64,000 bases of DNA from Hymenoscyphus infarciens (taxonomy: Eukaryota > Ascomycota > Leotiomycetes > Helotiales > Helotiaceae): contig LLCB01000207.1 in the NCBI GenBank assembly GCA_001414345.1, positions 61,934 to 125,933 on the forward strand. The letters run 5' to 3'. Made by a program: the position numbers and the translations under genes. Position 1 is the stretch's first letter. Each line of letters starts with the position of its first letter. The notes beneath the pieces are model-generated. The model ran no database searches, had not been told where the DNA came from, and saw only the letters and a list, made by a program, of their open reading frames with translations. Positions 36,401 through 47,805 of this stretch are shown here, one piece after another.

Positions 36401-38849
36401 AAGATCCCACAAAAGAATCATTACATCTTGCTCATCCTTCCACCGAGAACCATCATTTTCCGACTCAAACATCCAAAACTCTTACACATGTTCTTTTGAG
36501 CTCCATGAAATAGCTTGCAAGACTTAGTTCAAGCAATGCTGGAACGGCAATTGGAGTGAGCCTCTCAGTTTTGCAGCAGTAACTCAGCAACACTGTTTGC
36601 TAAACAAAATCTCGGAGGATATACTATGTATCAATTCTCCTGTAAAGTTCTAGCTCGCGTACTCAGGGGAAGCAAGGCTTCTGATTTCGATGCTAAAATT
36701 CAAAACTGTTAACAAACTACCAGCGAGGAAACCTGGCGGAGAATTTATAAGGAAGCTTTATAACGAGCCTACCTTCAAAGTTTGGCCATGACAAAAATTT
36801 GGCAGTCTAGCAAAAGAGGAGACTATCTTGTTGATGCCGGAGGAAGAACAAGGATTACCCAATTTTCTGACAAGTTAGACCTCATCGAGGAAAATCCCAA
36901 TGTTTGTACTCCGGTGAGTTATTTTCTTCAAACCTCTGGCCTGGTACTCGCACAGTTTGAACCCTTTGGCCTTGGGGGACACGATTTCCAAATATGAAAG
37001 GAACAGGTTTATGGGGAGTTTGGAATACCATCGTTTGTGAGGTAGAACTGCAAGTAGCTGATCAAACTCCTTATTGCCACAAGGCTGTCTCCGCCTGTCT
37101 CTTCTTCAGAGAAGGCATCCAAAACTGAATGCGAACCACTTCAGTGTTTCCCCGCCAACCCCCCTTGGATTTTACTTTCCCCTGAACCAAGCGCAACTCC
37201 TCTCAACGGTTTACATTCCGACCTTCTCTTCTCCAATTTCTCTCGCGCTGCGTGTTCTTTCGGTTTTTTATGGCAGAATTGGGTCTTCTCTTACGCGCTA
37301 ATCCCTTCTACTGATATATTTCCTTCCACGCTCAAATCTTTTGCTTCTGAGTATATTTATTGCTGTTTTTATCGCTCTGAAATGGTGGTCGATATTGTCC
37401 TATCTCATATGGAAGTCCCTACGCTGTGGTGTCGTACTTTGACGCAATAACGCCATAAATGGGACACAAGCCTGCAACGCCGTGCCCCGTGGCTCATGCG
37501 ATGCGTGCGATATCTTCCGCATCAATCAGAGCCCAGAATTTGCCGGGGTATTGTCAGCTATTGTTTTTTGTGTTTCAGACAGCAATGTCGTATCTCTCTT
37601 TTTGGGCAGTTCATCAAGGGAATTGGGGACTGTTTCCTTGATTGCCTGAAAAAATTCCACGAGTCGGGTGCTGCGAAAGCCCCTATTGAAACTTTATTTG
37701 AGTTTTTTCAAATGTTTTACTGGTGTCGCCCCCGCGAAGATCTTTTCTAATGCTGCAATTGGCTGTGGTCTTTATCGGTGTGCATCCTAGTAGATTTATT
37801 ATTGCCTGTGGCCTCACGCATCGAGCCTGTTTTGTTCAACTTGCGCGTTCCCATGCCCCACGCTTTTCTTCCAATGAAATTTCTTGACAACCTTGGAATG
37901 TCGCACACCATTCCTCGATCGTTTTTGCATTCACATGAAAGGATTAGAAAATGGGAAAGCGTCATTTGAGAATTGAGATCTTTTCCATGAGCACCACTTT
38001 GAGTACCAAAATCAGATCCCGTCTTTCACTTGTCTTCAGAGACCCAATGCGCTTTCTTTCGTACCTATAATGTCATACTACTATTTGAAAATGACTTCGT
38101 TGTTTGTATCTTTCTGTCTGAGTCTAGCTAGAGGTGATTTTTTGGGAAGTCTATGGTCACTTCGTTCTTATCAACTCAGCCACACTGTAGCAACCGCCAG
38201 TTGCAATTCGTAAGTCACTAATTGACTACTGGCGGATAAAAAATGGCTTGTAAATAGGCAAGTCCGTTCTCTCCATTTGGAACCCTCAAATCTCTCTCTG
38301 GTTTTGACAAAAAACAATTGCAATACTTGGTCAGACACGAACTTACCAAAGAGTTTCCTTCTCATGCAGTTATTCAACCCTTCATCAAAGAAGTCGTTGT
38401 ACAGTGACAAAGGCCGTTCCGGAACTCCGACAAACAAGCCGCGAAATAGTTATCTGTGATCCAAGTTATTTTAGTAGTTGGGGAAATTTGTTAACACGGA
38501 TACCAGAAGGTTTCCAGACCTCATACTTCAAATCAAATTCAAAGGTAAACACCGAGATATGCCGGCAATGCTGGCATAAATCAGAGAGGAAACGCAATAT
38601 GCTCGAGTCATTCTGAGAGATGTTGAAACGCCAGCTTCGGGCTTTTTTGTCTACAGACAATTTGCAAGACCACCAATTGCCTCCCTGAACTTATGACTAT
38701 CTGCCCAGCGAGACTCTTTTTATGTTGCGGAGAGCTGGAGGTGTTGTTCAGCGTATTCCATTGAGACAGAGTGGGTGTAGATTCGGACTATTCTTTGATC
38801 GTTTGTGGCAAAGGAAGGAGACAGGACAATTTCGCGGCGTTGGCTTCCA

Positions 38850-39990
38850 TTATTCGTCAATCTACCGATATATCCCTTCACGATATCCGCCTTTCCTTAT
38901 GCTCGCTCTGAACGGTAGTTGAAATGTCTGCAGTTGTCTGGGATCACTTTCGAGTGAAAATTCTCTTCGGACTGTTCGAGGAAATCACCAGCGTTAGCAA
39001 CTGACCACCTATAGATAGAACCATTCTTGCAGATTGTTGCAAACTTCTGGGGGGTGATGGTGGACAGCTTGCCTTATCTCTTTCTTTCCAAAAGGCGAGC
39101 TGACTCTAAAGTCGCAAGAACCAGACCGGATGGTGGTTGTAGGTATTTGAAATCTAAATATCAGCAGAGCTATAATCTCGCATGCTGGACAATTCCTCGG
39201 GGACAAACAACGCCTTCCATGTTCTGCTGGCATGTATTACGGAAAAGAGAAGTTTCTGATGCGGAGAGCACAAGTTTTGCTTCTGGAGGTGTCCACCTGT
39301 CCTTCTATTATCGTGCAGTGGTAATCCAATCAATTCATGCTATAGACAGAGGAAGTCTTTCCAAATTCTTGTTGAGCCTAGCGTTGAGTTTCTACCACCA
39401 TGGCATCAACGATTATTACCTTTTGTTCTAATCGAAGTTCTATTAGCATCAAATGGGTGTTCTGATCGAAGCCTAAATCAATGATCAAAGACATCCGGCG
39501 TGCTGCATGCCTACGCGCGAGGCGAACAGGGTTTCTGGCTCAGCGTATTATAAATATAGAGCCCCCTCCCACAGACATGCTTTCTTCCTCGAGCATTTGG
39601 TTTCGTTTCAACCATTACTACCAGCATTTTGAAGGTACCGTGAATCAATGATAAATGAGTTCGTCAGGAGGGAACTATAGACGCGGCTTTCTGTGGTACT
39701 CAACTGACACTCGGCACCAGGAGCCAACGCTGTGAATGCCGTCGCGCCGCCAACGTGCGAACGCGGAATACCAGCGGTCTTCTTGTTCCTGATATACAAT
39801 TCGCAGAAGCACTTCCCGTCCGGTCAAATGCAATTCTTCCGGGAAAACAACAGTTCTGCTAGCAATGGCTGTTTGGCGCGTTGAGTTTACGAAATCCATT
39901 CGGTTTAGCAAAGATCTGCCCGTCAGGCTGCCATCAAAAATTCCTCCTTTTTGGTATCGCGTAGGTGGTTTGCATTTGCAGACACAGCAA
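38850..39990. other. Spacer between block y copy 2 and block z copy 2
   Basis: Part (39,020-39,130) weakly resembles block x (28,870-28,990), suggesting a truncated third x. The 134-codon ORF at 39027-39431 has no recognised feature. Confidence 0.4.
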
Positions 39991-42800
39991 TCAATTTTGT
40001 AAATCAAATGTACATTTCTTGGACCAAGGCCACAGAAGAAAGCAAAGCGCGAACTCCTACCGGGTCCATTGCATCCATCAGGTTCGCTCAACTCCCACCA
40101 TTTTCCTAACTCTACAGCCCGACCCTTTGTTCTACGCCCATATCCCCTTTCCAGTCGAAGACCATGTTCTCCTCGCTTCTCAACGAGGTCCTGCGACTTC
40201 GTGCGAGATTCGAAGCGGCCGTCCCGGCGCCCCCTCTCCTTTCCCACCAAAAGCTTAGCAGCTCCCCACCATTCGCATATAAAACTCGAGGGATATACAC
40301 CTCGATAACCTCACGTTCGAGTGTCATAGCTCGTGGTAGGGGGACGGGAGGCTTTGGGGTGGTTCTGTGTATAACTGAGAATTGTCATCGAACAACTGGA
40401 ATGAGAGGAGAACGCTTGCAGCATTCAAAGCCCATAGATGACCAGGGGGTTATTTTGATACCAGCGGGACAAGACCTTTGGATTGCCAAAGAGTGTGGAC
40501 ATTGTCAAGGACACAACCTTTGATTTCCGCCCATGAAGCCATTCTGTGGTGTTTCCCTCATTCAAACGGATGTTACGGATCCGATGCCTTTCTAGTTGAG
40601 CTGAAATCCTGCCAACATCCAGAAGGACCAGACGGAAACCTTGAACCAAACCAACCTCTTGTTGGGAAGAGCGCAGGCGTCTAATGTTTGAAGCACTTCT
40701 GGCGACAACCCGAGAATCGCACAATATGTGGGAAAAGGCACGATTCCGAACAACCTGCGAGTCTGCGGCCTTCGTCAGATGACGGTAACCGGCTGGGACT
40801 GGAAAGCCTTTGAATGATTTGAAGTATGGGAGCTAACAATGTTGGTCAAAAGAGACTCTAGAAGTAAGTTTCAGGTTATCTCATCCTTTTCACGACTGAA
40901 TGTTGCTTCACGATAGTTCTGGGACCCTCGGCCTGTCCTAGCCCGTATCACACCACAGAACCGGCCGAACGTGGGGTGGACTCAAAAAGGAAGGTTGATA
41001 TGCCAGTACCCAACGTCTCTAATTTCTTCGACAGAGCAAGATTTCTTCATTGTGTTTTTCTTTATTTTAGATTTTGTTTTCGTGATCTCAACCCACGATG
41101 ATTTCGTTCCTTTGAAAGGGCGGGGCAGGTCCGAGCTCTCAAAGGGATCGAATCGTGACAAGAAATTCCACATCAACAACTTCGAATAATACCCATCGAG
41201 AAGAATCTGGAGATCCGAGGAGGAAAAAGAGAGACTGTACGCTAGAAGCCTAGCACATGGAGAGTAACATCCCTCTCCTCTTCGTTTAACAAAGCCTGAA
41301 AACCCTCGCGGATTTTTGAGTCTTTGGAAATGTCTTTTCAGCGTCTCTGTTTCCCCCCTTTGCTTGCCCAATCTCATACCTAGCGATGAGGTATCAAACC
41401 CCTCACCACTAGCGATGGGAGATAACAAAAAGCACATTCAAGTGAAATGAAATGGCACCCTAGACTCGCAGGGTCCCTGTCGAGCGGCACAGCTCAGCGT
41501 ACCCCTACTCAGGCAAGCTGTAGCTCGTCGCTCGACAATCCCTTTCTCTCGGATATCGCAGTCTCACCAATTCCAAAATGAAATAGAAGGTGCTGTGCTC
41601 TTATACTCTGTTCTTCTGCGAGTGAAAGGGGAGGGCATGTCTGTAAAATTTCTGGCATTGTTCATGTTCATGCGGATGGTTGGGAACGGAAGACCCAATG
41701 TGAAATCCGAAGGGGTCGCTCTGTTATATATATGATTTCTGCAAGCCATTTGTGTATCATTTGCACTTTGTACCTGCATAAAGCCTCTTCCAGCTCCTTC
41801 CGTACTCATACATTGATTAGAGCGTTTGGTGTAACTGGAGAACCTTGCCCATGCACATGAGGCTCAGTAGCCGGGCGTAAATATGGAGCCTCAATTGTCT
41901 CTTTTTCAATGTCAATGCGTTTTGTTCCCCTCCGAAAGCGCCTTTGGTGCTTGAGATAGAAGACAAAATCGCTGCGAAAGTAGGCTCATCAGAACTATTC
42001 ATCACAAAAATCAAATTTTCTATATACCAGTGTATTAAAGTAGAGTTTTGCTCATGTTTGCTGCCTTTATTGTCAAGATAACCCCATGAAAAGGAGACCT
42101 ACTAGGCCTCCAAATGAACGTCTCTTACCACCTCTTGTCTTCAGTTTACTCGTTGGGCCCCAGTTCTGTGCCCTGTCCTCCGCCGTTTATACCCTGAAAA
42201 GCACGTACCAGCGAGCATACTTATGGCGAAAGGGAGTGCGGTTTCCGAGCGCGTGTCGCCTGCCATGATCATTACGAACCTCCGCAGTTTCGCGGTCCTA
42301 TCTGTTGAAATTTCATACCAACCGTGAACTAGAACAAATAATTCCTTCTCAGGCTTTTTTACAAGCTCATTCCTCCGTGGAGTCCTTCCGAACTCTCAGT
42401 GCGAGTGCGTCCCTCACACCGCCCAGCTAGTGCAGCCTTCTATCGACCGACGCGTTAATCTTAAAGTAGTCCGTGAAGTAGTCCGCGAGAAAGGACGACA
42501 TCACCACCAAACAAGTCGACATTTGCCATCAACGAACAACATGCCACCCTCTCAACATCCAAACAAGTCTGGTCCCCATGATGGCAGGAGTAAGAATAAC
42601 GGTCAGTCAAAATCTCGGAGAGAATGAGAAGAGTGGGATAAGAATTAACGAAATGGCAGGGCAAAGACATCCACGGCGACAGCCTGACCAAAATCCTCCA
42701 CCAAGACGAACAAGTTGGGGAATAATTAGCAAGGGAAACGGGCCCAGGAAACCAGTATGAGTTTAATTGCAATTCCTTCGAGATATCTCTCGATATAGCG
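39990..42800 (+). repeat. Diverged segmental duplication block z, copy 2
   Basis: Partner of 30,450-33,900. It ends with the intact version of the small gene whose paralogue is decayed in copy 1. Long ORFs here (39675-40250 minus, 40982-41437 minus) are not conserved in frame in copy 1 and are not called. Confidence 0.6.
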
Positions 42801-42969
42801 TATGCTAATCCTCTCTGGGCAGTTCCCGGACGAAACAGCCCCTCAGACGAACGAGGCCGAAAAATTGCAACATGTTGGTTCTGACAACCAGCCAGACGAA
42901 ACAGCCCCTCAGACGAACGAGGCCGAAAAATTGCAACATGTTGGTTCTGACAACCAGCCATCACGATGA
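42541..42969 (+). CDS. Novel 100-aa polar protein with exact 22-residue duplication
   Basis: Three exons, 42541-42601, 42660-42754 and 42823-42969, join in frame with GTCAGT...CAG and GTATGA...CAG introns; the second has a GCTAATC branch-like site. Exon 1 encodes MPPSQHPNKSGPHDG and exon 2 an arginine/proline-rich part ending TSWGII...GPRKP. Exon 3 is two perfect 66-bp repeats, each encoding DETAPQTNEAEKL plus nine more residues, then Ser-Arg-stop. No signal peptide or membrane segment; the N-terminal half is basic and the C-terminal half acidic, as expected of a disordered protein. I do not recognise the family. Splice position and coding pattern are conserved in the decayed copy at 33,622-33,822, which supports the model. 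It lies 1.6 kb upstream of, and in line with, DUF6594 copy C. Confidence 0.62.
42829..42960 (+). repeat. Perfect 66-bp tandem duplication in coding sequence
   Basis: Units 42829-42894 and 42895-42960 are identical at the DNA level and in frame. Confidence 0.95.
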
Positions 42970-44534
42970 ACATGTTCTGCCAAGTTGCCCTCCATTTGCT
43001 CCTCCTTGCGAGAAACCGCGAATCAAAGCGACAGTACGCCCCAAGAACCGACGATCATACGCCATTCCCCCCCAAAAAAAACATTATACATTTCAGCATA
43101 TTTCAGAACATTCCGGCTTTTTATTTCTTATAAATTTGCGAGATAGCAGCGTCTTCGCAAATATCACTTTGATGATACTACTTTCTCGAAAACTGGCGTT
43201 CGAAGGCACCGGAAAACACGCAACAGTTTATTCCATTGCCCCTCTCCAGTCTATATATAATAGTTTTTTTTTGTGGAATAAACAGGGGTTATAATAAGGT
43301 ATAAGAAAATGAAAAAAGTGCAGGAGCCGGATGTTGGTTTCATTCAATATTTTCATATATAGGAAAACTAATGACCTCCAATAACCTCAATTGGAGAATT
43401 TTGATCATTCCATCTTCCGTGGAAACTTTATTTGGCAAAGTAGCTCGCTGTTGTTGAACCTTAATTGACGTCTAACTCTATACATTTTTTGCTTACAATT
43501 CTCTACATACTGCCTCAAGAAAGCATGTAGTTTATAGACCGAACTGGAAATAGCTACACAAAAGCATATAAATACATGTGTCAAAAACATGAAAGACTGA
43601 CGTTATTTCGGCCCGCTTATAGTTGCTCAAGCTCAAGCTTTCAACCCATTTTCAGGATCTGCTATGAACAATATCATTGGACGCTGATTTACACCAATCC
43701 AACACACCACCCACACCTTTGCCAAACCACCGCAGGATGTTCACTACGGCCAACTTTTTCTCGGCCCAAGCGGCACCATCTTTCACTGGAAGCTCCGTAA
43801 CATAAATAGATCTCACTCCTATCGTATTTGGGTCTTTCACGCGCTTGCCCAACCCCCTTATTGGTTCTGAATCCTCTTTCCTGACCGAAATTTCCACCTC
43901 TATTTCCAAAATTCAGCTCCTCTGAAGTTGCCAGCAGGTTCAAACTGGGAGCATCATGTCCTGCTGTCACGCAAGTGACATTCGTGGTCATCCACGTCGC
44001 TGGGAAATGGGTTCAACTCCTTCCGGAAACAACCTTTTTCTCGGGTATGAGACGGATCCCATGACGCAGCAAACCACAACAAGAGATAAATTCTTTCCAA
44101 ACTCCAAGCTCCAAAAGAAGGACCCGAGAATACAAAAATCAAGACCAGAACAACCAAATCATCATAACTTCGTCAAGCTGCCAAAGTTCAATAAAGATTT
44201 GTAATACAAGATCTACCATCTCAGCGACCAATTCGCGCGCAGTGCGGGGGTAATACAGAAGAAGGGTGTGGTGCCCTGCCTGAGGATTGGAAGTCAGCAT
44301 TGATGCCATGCTTCAAGGCCACGATTTAACGACGAAGATAGGGCTTCTTGGAGGCTGTGGTGGTATCTTGCCTGATTTCGATCCCAGGCTGACTCGATGT
44401 GGTCCTTGCCGCTGTAGATTTCTGCCCAACAGCATGTGCGGTGTGAGGTGATGTATTTGTATATAGGTCGAAGGTTCGGCTGGCAGACATCGAGAAGGCT
44501 CTACTACAGTTCTTCATAGAGTTCCCCATTCAAG
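42970..44534. other. Intergenic DNA upstream of copy C
   Basis: Several overlapping ORFs of 60-100 codons on both strands around 43,650-44,200, none with a motif or a coherent splice model. Contains the presumed promoter of gene C. Confidence 0.45.
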
Positions 44535-46098
44535 ATGACTTCTTCAAGAGAATCTGCTTCAAGACTACGCAGCTTGGAGACTCCTAGATCATCAAGTTGC
44601 CCTCCTGTGGGTCGGGCCGAATCGACACTCTCCCCTTTTCTACCGGACCCGCGAAGCGAACTTTGTTCAGCCAGCCTTGATGGTGGTCCACGAAACGACC
44701 CGGAAGTCCCATTCGTGGTCAACATTGAGGGACCTATCGAACAAAGAGAGGCCAGAGATCAGCATCACCGCGTGCAGTCTGATGAAGTTGATCTGCTACC
44801 ATTGCAATCTTGCTCAACCTCCATTCCAGCCCTCAATGGCCCACAAAACGAACAGCAAGGTTGGTTATCAACTCTCAGTCTCGCATAAAATATATTAATT
44901 GAAAAAATTCTTTAAGCAGACATCAAACATTTTACCGCCCTCCGCCGATTTTTCGCTCGAAGGAAGGGACAGGCTGCCGATGTTGCAGGCGAAACACACG
45001 GGCATCTTGTTGACGAAGGATATAAAGTGAGGCACGAAAAACGTATGTATCGCACAACAGCTGCTATCACGATCTATACTGATCAAGTCTGTGCCAGTTG
45101 AGGAAGACTTCCAGGAAGGAATCCCCCAACTCGCCTGGTTGCTCGACAATAATGACAGCTTTTGTATACACCGTAGATTCGGTTACATTGCATCCCGCAT
45201 TCTTGTAGGGAAGCAAATGGAGTTGGATCAACTTATCAAGAAATTAGACAGGCTTGATGCACTAGACGCAACCGAAGCGACATGTACCAACACAAAACAA
45301 AGGCTACGCAGTCTCAGTCCATATGGGAACGTAGAGAATTGGAATGGTGAGCAGAAAGGCATATTGTCAAAATTGGAGGTAAAATTGAATTCATACTGTA
45401 GGTTATGGATGAAGACAGCCAACCGATAACAACATGATAGAAATGCTGACATGCCACTTGCATAGACGATCTCCTTCTCAAGTATGTCAATGTCAAAGCT
45501 CTGGGCGAGGTGCCAGATCATAATTACCAAAGCGTTATGAACTGGGTAGATGATCATCGCCCTCTTGCAAGCAAGTACGATGACTACCTCCGTCTCAGAG
45601 ATGACTTTGTTTCCGGTAAAAAATTCAGAGACAAGCTATCAACCAAGCTAGGAGACAAGTTTCAGATATTTCTGGCAAGATATGATGTGTCGTATCTCAA
45701 GGTGTGTTTATTGCAAAATCGATGCAAAGGTGTGATAATGGAGAAATGAAGTACTAACATGGCTGTCGCAGAGACCATTCCAAGACGACGTTAAGAGCAA
45801 GACTACAAGCGATCCCGCCATTTTCCATGGCTCTCAACTCCTTTTGAAGGTTGCAGAACTCGTGCTGGGTATCCTCATAGCTGCAGTCATCCTCGTTCCG
45901 GTACTCCTGATATTCCTTCTCGATATTGGCCCTGGCTTCAGAGCAATAATCGTCGTCTTATCTGTACTTGCATGCTTGGCCCTTTTGGTGGTGCTTGTGG
46001 ATATAAGCGAGCAAGACATCTTTCTTTGCATCGCTGCATACACAGCTATCTTGGTTGCCATTCTAGGAAGTACGATGAATGTGAGAGTCGGAGCATGA
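44535..46098 (+). CDS. DUF6594 family membrane protein, copy C
   Basis: Five exons: 44535-44859, 44920-45042, 45098-45397, 45466-45701 and 45772-46098, all with GT-AG introns and consistent phases, giving 436 aa. The N-terminal ~150 residues are polar. The domain begins near residue 150 with LEEDFQEGIPQLAWLLDN, then FCIHRRFGYI, a lysine/leucine-rich helix, NYQSVMNWV, RLRDDFV, and three hydrophobic helices at about 359-378, 384-404 and 409-427, the last with CIAAYTAILVAILG. It is the most diverged of the three copies. It shares the phase-1 intron before the domain but lacks the C-terminal AA|Y intron. Unlike A and B it is on the plus strand and is not within a recognisable duplicated unit. Its role is unknown; membrane insertion is inferred. 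Confidence 0.85.
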
Positions 46099-46207
46099 GA
46101 CATGGACTCGGAGGTGGACGAGTTAATTTGGGTCGAGGGTGGAAAAGCGGGGCGTTCTTGCCTTCTCGTGGCAGTTTGAGTTGGGGGCGATGTCGAGTCT
46201 CTGGCCT

Positions 46208-46264
46208 CCCCCCCCCCCCCCCCCCNGGGGCCGTTGCGCGCCTCTCGCCCCCCCCCCCCCCCCC
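46208..46264. other. Poly-C tracts with one undetermined base
   Basis: Two long C runs (about 46,208-46,225 and 46,248-46,264) bracket an N at 46,226. This is probably an assembly gap or homopolymer failure; true length and sequence are unknown. Confidence 0.9.
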
Positions 46265-47163
46265 TCAGATTCCTTGTTCCAAAAAATATTCTGCCAAACT
46301 TTCAAAGCGTCACTGGTATTTTGGGGGTGGCATCAAGCGTTTTGACACTGTATGTCCTCGCATCACAACTCCTTTCCTCCTCCGTGGTATTTTTTCGAAG
46401 TGCTCTCCTTTCTCAGGGATTCCCTGGGTTGATGGTCGTAGTCGTCGCAATTGTTTTCTTTTGGGGCTCTTCCTTCTGTTGCCTGCGCGTCAAGGCACTA
46501 TTTTGTTAGCTATTTTCTACTTTACACAAAGAAGGATTTCTACTCACATTACTATAGATTGCCAACATCAATTGCAATGCTTGCTCTTATTGCTTCTGAG
46601 ATGCCTCCAGAGCACTGAAAGGGCTTCCTTGGAGTCGCGTTGTGCTGTTTGATTGCCTTACAAAAAGGGTCACAGCTCCTAAGGCCAAAATTCACGTGCC
46701 TGTGTTGCTTTTGGTCTTTGGTCTTTCCTTTCATCCTTGAAAAGTTCACAAGGTAATCTTCAGCTTCCTATTCTTTCTTTGTGTTTCTATTCTTGAATAA
46801 TGGGTCTGGTGCTTACTATGGTTTCCTGTTTCTGTCACCTGACCAGCCTCCCTTTTTGAAAAACAACTGAGACTTTTAATTCTCAGCCAATAACATGTCT
46901 TGCATAAAGATCATGAAAGATCTTTGAGCACAGAACATTTCAACACTAATATGAAAGGAACGCATACTTTGCTATCAACTAGATATCTCCACAAACAAAT
47001 CCACGAAAGAATGACACCTGAATGCTTTCCTGTTCTTACAAATACTCTCTCCCTATTCCTTTACTCTTTTATCAACGCTCTCTTAACCCCTGAGGATTTA
47101 AACAGCCAGACCATACCAAGAACAATTTCTCTCAAATCGCAAGATACCAGCGTTCCGTTCACC
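46265..47163. other. Intergenic DNA, possible membrane-protein fragment
   Basis: An ORF starting at 46,234 inside the poly-C tract encodes a hydrophobic stretch (about 46,310-46,500), but it begins in a homopolymer, has no partner exon and is not called. The remainder is the 5' region of the next gene. Confidence 0.4.
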
Positions 47164-47805
47164 ATGGCTTCATGGGTGCCACCTCAACACGCTCCAATGA
47201 CCAGCTTCCCACAATATCAGCCAATGATTCAAACCTACCCCACAACACCAGAAATCGAGGAAGCTTTTGACATCAAATCAAGCCCCAACAACCAAGAGTT
47301 CCCACTCCCAAGAGCATACCCCTTATGTCCCCATTGCAAAGGGCACAAATACGGCTTCACACGCTACTTCCACAACACCTTGATCTTCCCAACACCACCT
47401 CACCAACTTCTCCCATATATCGAGCAATCATACATCCTCCGAAATCGACTCCAAAGTCTCGTCTTCTCATACGGAAAGCATCGCGCTACAAGTCAACCCC
47501 AGGATGTGGAGAGAGATGTCCATTCTTGGACAAGCGATGTGCAGTGTTTGATACGAGCGGTTTTTGAATTTGCGAGGAGGGAAGGATTTGAGTTAACGGA
47601 GGGGAAGGCGAGGAGTGAGGGGTTGGTTGAGTGGATGAGGGGTATTGTTGAGTGGTTTTTTGGTGGGAGAATGGGGGGTATGGAGAAGACTCAGGTGGAC
47701 GTTTTGTTGTTTGAGTTTAGGAAGTTGTGGGAGAGGATTTGGGTTGGATATTTGGAGGATCAGAGGGCGGTTGGGGAGGGAAGCAAGGTTGGAGAGAGTC
47801 ACTGA
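47164..47805 (+). CDS. Hypothetical intronless protein, 213 aa
   Basis: The open frame extends upstream to 46,900, but the ATG at 47,164 is preferred: it has a strong CACCATGG context and is followed by MASWVPPQHAPM and a proline/glutamine-rich N-terminal region. A Cys-x2-Cys pair, CPHCKGHKYGF, lies at about residue 54, too little for a zinc finger by itself. The C-terminal half is predicted helical, with a tryptophan-rich WMRGIVEWFF segment and a Gly-rich link. No signal peptide or clear membrane helix. I do not recognise the family. Codon use is clean, unlike the surrounding non-coding DNA. It faces the same way as genes C and 48,927. Confidence 0.65.
   Translation: MASWVPPQHAPMTSFPQYQPMIQTYPTTPEIEEAFDIKSSPNNQEFPLPRAYPLCPHCKGHKYGFTRYFHNTLIFPTPPHQLLPYIEQSYILRNRLQSLVFSYGKHRATSQPQDVERDVHSWTSDVQCLIRAVFEFARREGFELTEGKARSEGLVEWMRGIVEWFFGGRMGGMEKTQVDVLLFEFRKLWERIWVGYLEDQRAVGEGSKVGESH

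Larger units (their letters stand above)
33920..38850 (+). repeat. Diverged segmental duplication block y, copy 2 (interrupted)
   Basis: Partner of 20,600-23,100. The alignment breaks at 34,353 and resumes at 36,401, exactly where the LTR element with its AAGAT target duplication sits. No conserved ORF. Confidence 0.65.

Noticed and set aside
39675..40250. 191-codon minus-strand ORF, the longest in unit 3
   Set aside because: No domain, signal or codon pattern. The matching part of block z copy 1 does not keep the frame.
42872..43294. 140-codon ORF containing two copies of MLVLTTS
   Set aside because: It is the 66-bp tandem repeat read in the wrong frame. The spliced frame ending at 42,969 has proper introns and a conserved decayed paralogue.
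46900..47163. N-terminal extension of the 301-codon ORF
   Set aside because: The ATG at 47,164 has a much better start context. The upstream part looks like a 5' leader that happens to stay open.
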